Assembly: GCA_051009975.1 (NCBI GenBank)
Contig: JBPCWA010000053.1
Coordinates: 1-16,023 of the forward strand
Reading direction: 5' to 3'
Origin: Tectiglobus sp051009975
Lineage (GTDB): Bacteria > Pseudomonadota > Alphaproteobacteria > Rhizobiales > Hyphomicrobiaceae
DNA: 16,023 nt
Shown here: piece after piece, positions 15,547 through 16,023 of the stretch
Layout: each line of letters opens with the position of its first letter
Numbering within the stretch: position 1 is the stretch's first letter
The notes under the pieces: model-generated
The model's input: the letters and a program-made list of their open reading frames with translations, nothing else
What the model was told of the DNA's origin: nothing
Database searches by the model: none
Made by a program: the position numbers and the translations under genes

Positions 15547-15732
15547 ATGGCCAAACGGCCAACCAAGAAAAGCGATCGGGCAACACCGAAGACGGCAAGC
15601 CGCAAATCCAAGAAGACGATCAAGACAGTCGCTACGCCGACTCGCCCTGACACATTACAAGTCTTCGAGACTCGCCTTAAAGACCAGAGAAGAAAGAGTC
15701 GTTTGGATCGAATGCGAGCAGGATTTAGCTGA
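15547..15732 (+). CDS. Small, very basic protein, function unknown
   Basis: I do not recognise this 61-residue protein. It contains 10 Lys and 10 Arg against 5 acidic residues, no Cys and no Trp. The first half (AKRPTKKSDRATPKTASRKS) resembles the disordered Lys/Pro/Ala/Thr tails of histone H1-like and other DNA- or RNA-binding proteins; the second half (LQVFETRLKDQRRKSRLDRM) could form a basic helix. AGGT lies seven bases before the ATG. Its stop codon sits inside the left arm of an 11-base inverted repeat. The ribosome site and coherent composition favour a real gene, but low-complexity basic frames also arise by chance. Confidence 0.5.
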   Translation: MAKRPTKKSDRATPKTASRKSKKTIKTVATPTRPDTLQVFETRLKDQRRKSRLDRMRAGFS

Positions 15733-15777
15733 GCGACCTGTAAGGTATTGTCCACGCGATCGAAAATCGCTCAGCTA
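15726..15777. repeat. 11-base inverted repeat at the end of the basic ORF
   Basis: TAGCTGAGCGA (15726-15736) and TCGCTCAGCTA (15767-15777) are perfect reverse complements with a 30-base loop. The left arm includes the TGA stop (15730-15732) of the small basic gene. It lies between two convergent genes, so a bidirectional 3' end structure is possible, but there is no T-run after it. Confidence 0.5.
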
Positions 15778-15863
15778 CTGCAACTATACGCACGAAAAGA
15801 TCGCGTGCGCGCGGTAATCTGGGATTCGATTGTAGATGCCCCATGCCGGCGCCCGGACCACGA

Positions 15864-16023
15864 CTAAACATCTTGGCCAAGCATCGTGGCATCCTGAGTG
15901 TTGGTGGTCTCGTGTCCCGGCTTGGGTCCACCATAGTTGGGCGCGTCAGGGGCATTTCGGTCCTGAATTACGCCGAAAGTGGTTGCAGGGGCGGCCACGC
16001 AGGCACTGAGATTGGAGATGATG
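15864..16023 (-). CDS. Small lipoprotein, 3' part, gene runs off the right edge
   Basis: Reading the minus strand from the window edge gives an open frame of 52 codons to a TAG at 15866-15864. It starts inside the gene, so it has no start codon here. The first visible residues, IISNLSAC, fit the end of a lipoprotein signal peptide with lipobox LSAC; the predicted lipidated Cys is visible residue 8. The mature part is about 45 residues, polar and rich in Asn, Pro, Gly, Thr and Asp (DRNAPDAPNYGGPKPGHETT), with one Cys only, and resembles the short unstructured lipoproteins of alphaproteobacteria. Codons mostly end in G or C as in the other genes. Function unknown. The identity rests on the lipobox and composition alone. 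Confidence 0.55.
   Translation of the reverse strand, partial: IISNLSACVAAPATTFGVIQDRNAPDAPNYGGPKPGHETTNTQDATMLGQDV

Noticed and set aside
15725..15955. 76-residue minus-strand reading frame overlapping the right-end lipoprotein frame
   Set aside because: It is rich in Arg and Pro with no family likeness, and overlaps the better supported lipobox-containing frame.

Overview
The window looks like chromosomal DNA from an alphaproteobacterium, most likely Hyphomicrobiales (Rhizobiales). The evidence is the F1 ATP synthase operon atpHAGDC without F0 genes beside it, the order rppH - atpC...atpH - priA on one segment, and alphaproteobacterial signatures such as the extended stretch after the catalytic GER motif of AtpD. 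The species cannot be named from this sequence alone.

Layout. (1) Positions 1-3815, plus strand: a three-subunit molybdenum hydroxylase of the xanthine dehydrogenase/CO dehydrogenase superfamily in the order FAD subunit (5' end outside the window), [2Fe-2S] subunit, molybdopterin subunit, followed by a MoaD/ThiS-like sulfur carrier protein. The genes are tightly packed and should be co-transcribed. The active-site signature is not that of form I CO dehydrogenase, so the substrate is unknown. (2) 3932-4459, plus strand: RppH-type Nudix RNA pyrophosphohydrolase, which converges on the atp operon with a probable terminator between them. (3) 10080 down to 4598, minus strand: atpH-atpA-atpG-atpD, then a small acidic zinc-knuckle protein, then atpC. 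The zinc-knuckle gene is an insertion into a normally contiguous pair. (4) 11564-10329, minus strand: an alpha/beta hydrolase fused to an OsmC domain, lying between priA and atpH. (5) 14101-11837, minus strand: priA, the replication restart helicase. (6) 15160-14171, minus strand: a xi-class glutathione transferase (glutathionyl-hydroquinone reductase). (7) 15161-16023: a sparse region with inverted repeats, a probable 61-residue very basic protein on the plus strand, and the 3' part of a small lipoprotein gene on the minus strand that runs off the right edge.

How they fit together. The core is housekeeping: ATP synthesis, replication restart and mRNA decapping. Around and inside it are accessory genes for small-molecule oxidation (Mo hydroxylase) and for thiol, peroxide and quinone chemistry (OsmC fusion, glutathionyl-hydroquinone reductase). 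I see no mobile element, tRNA, rRNA or CRISPR array. I found no clear new multi-gene system. The best leads are the zinc-knuckle gene inside the atp operon, the MoaD-like protein in the Mo hydroxylase operon, hairpins in the leaders of atpH and atpC, and the small genes at the right end.
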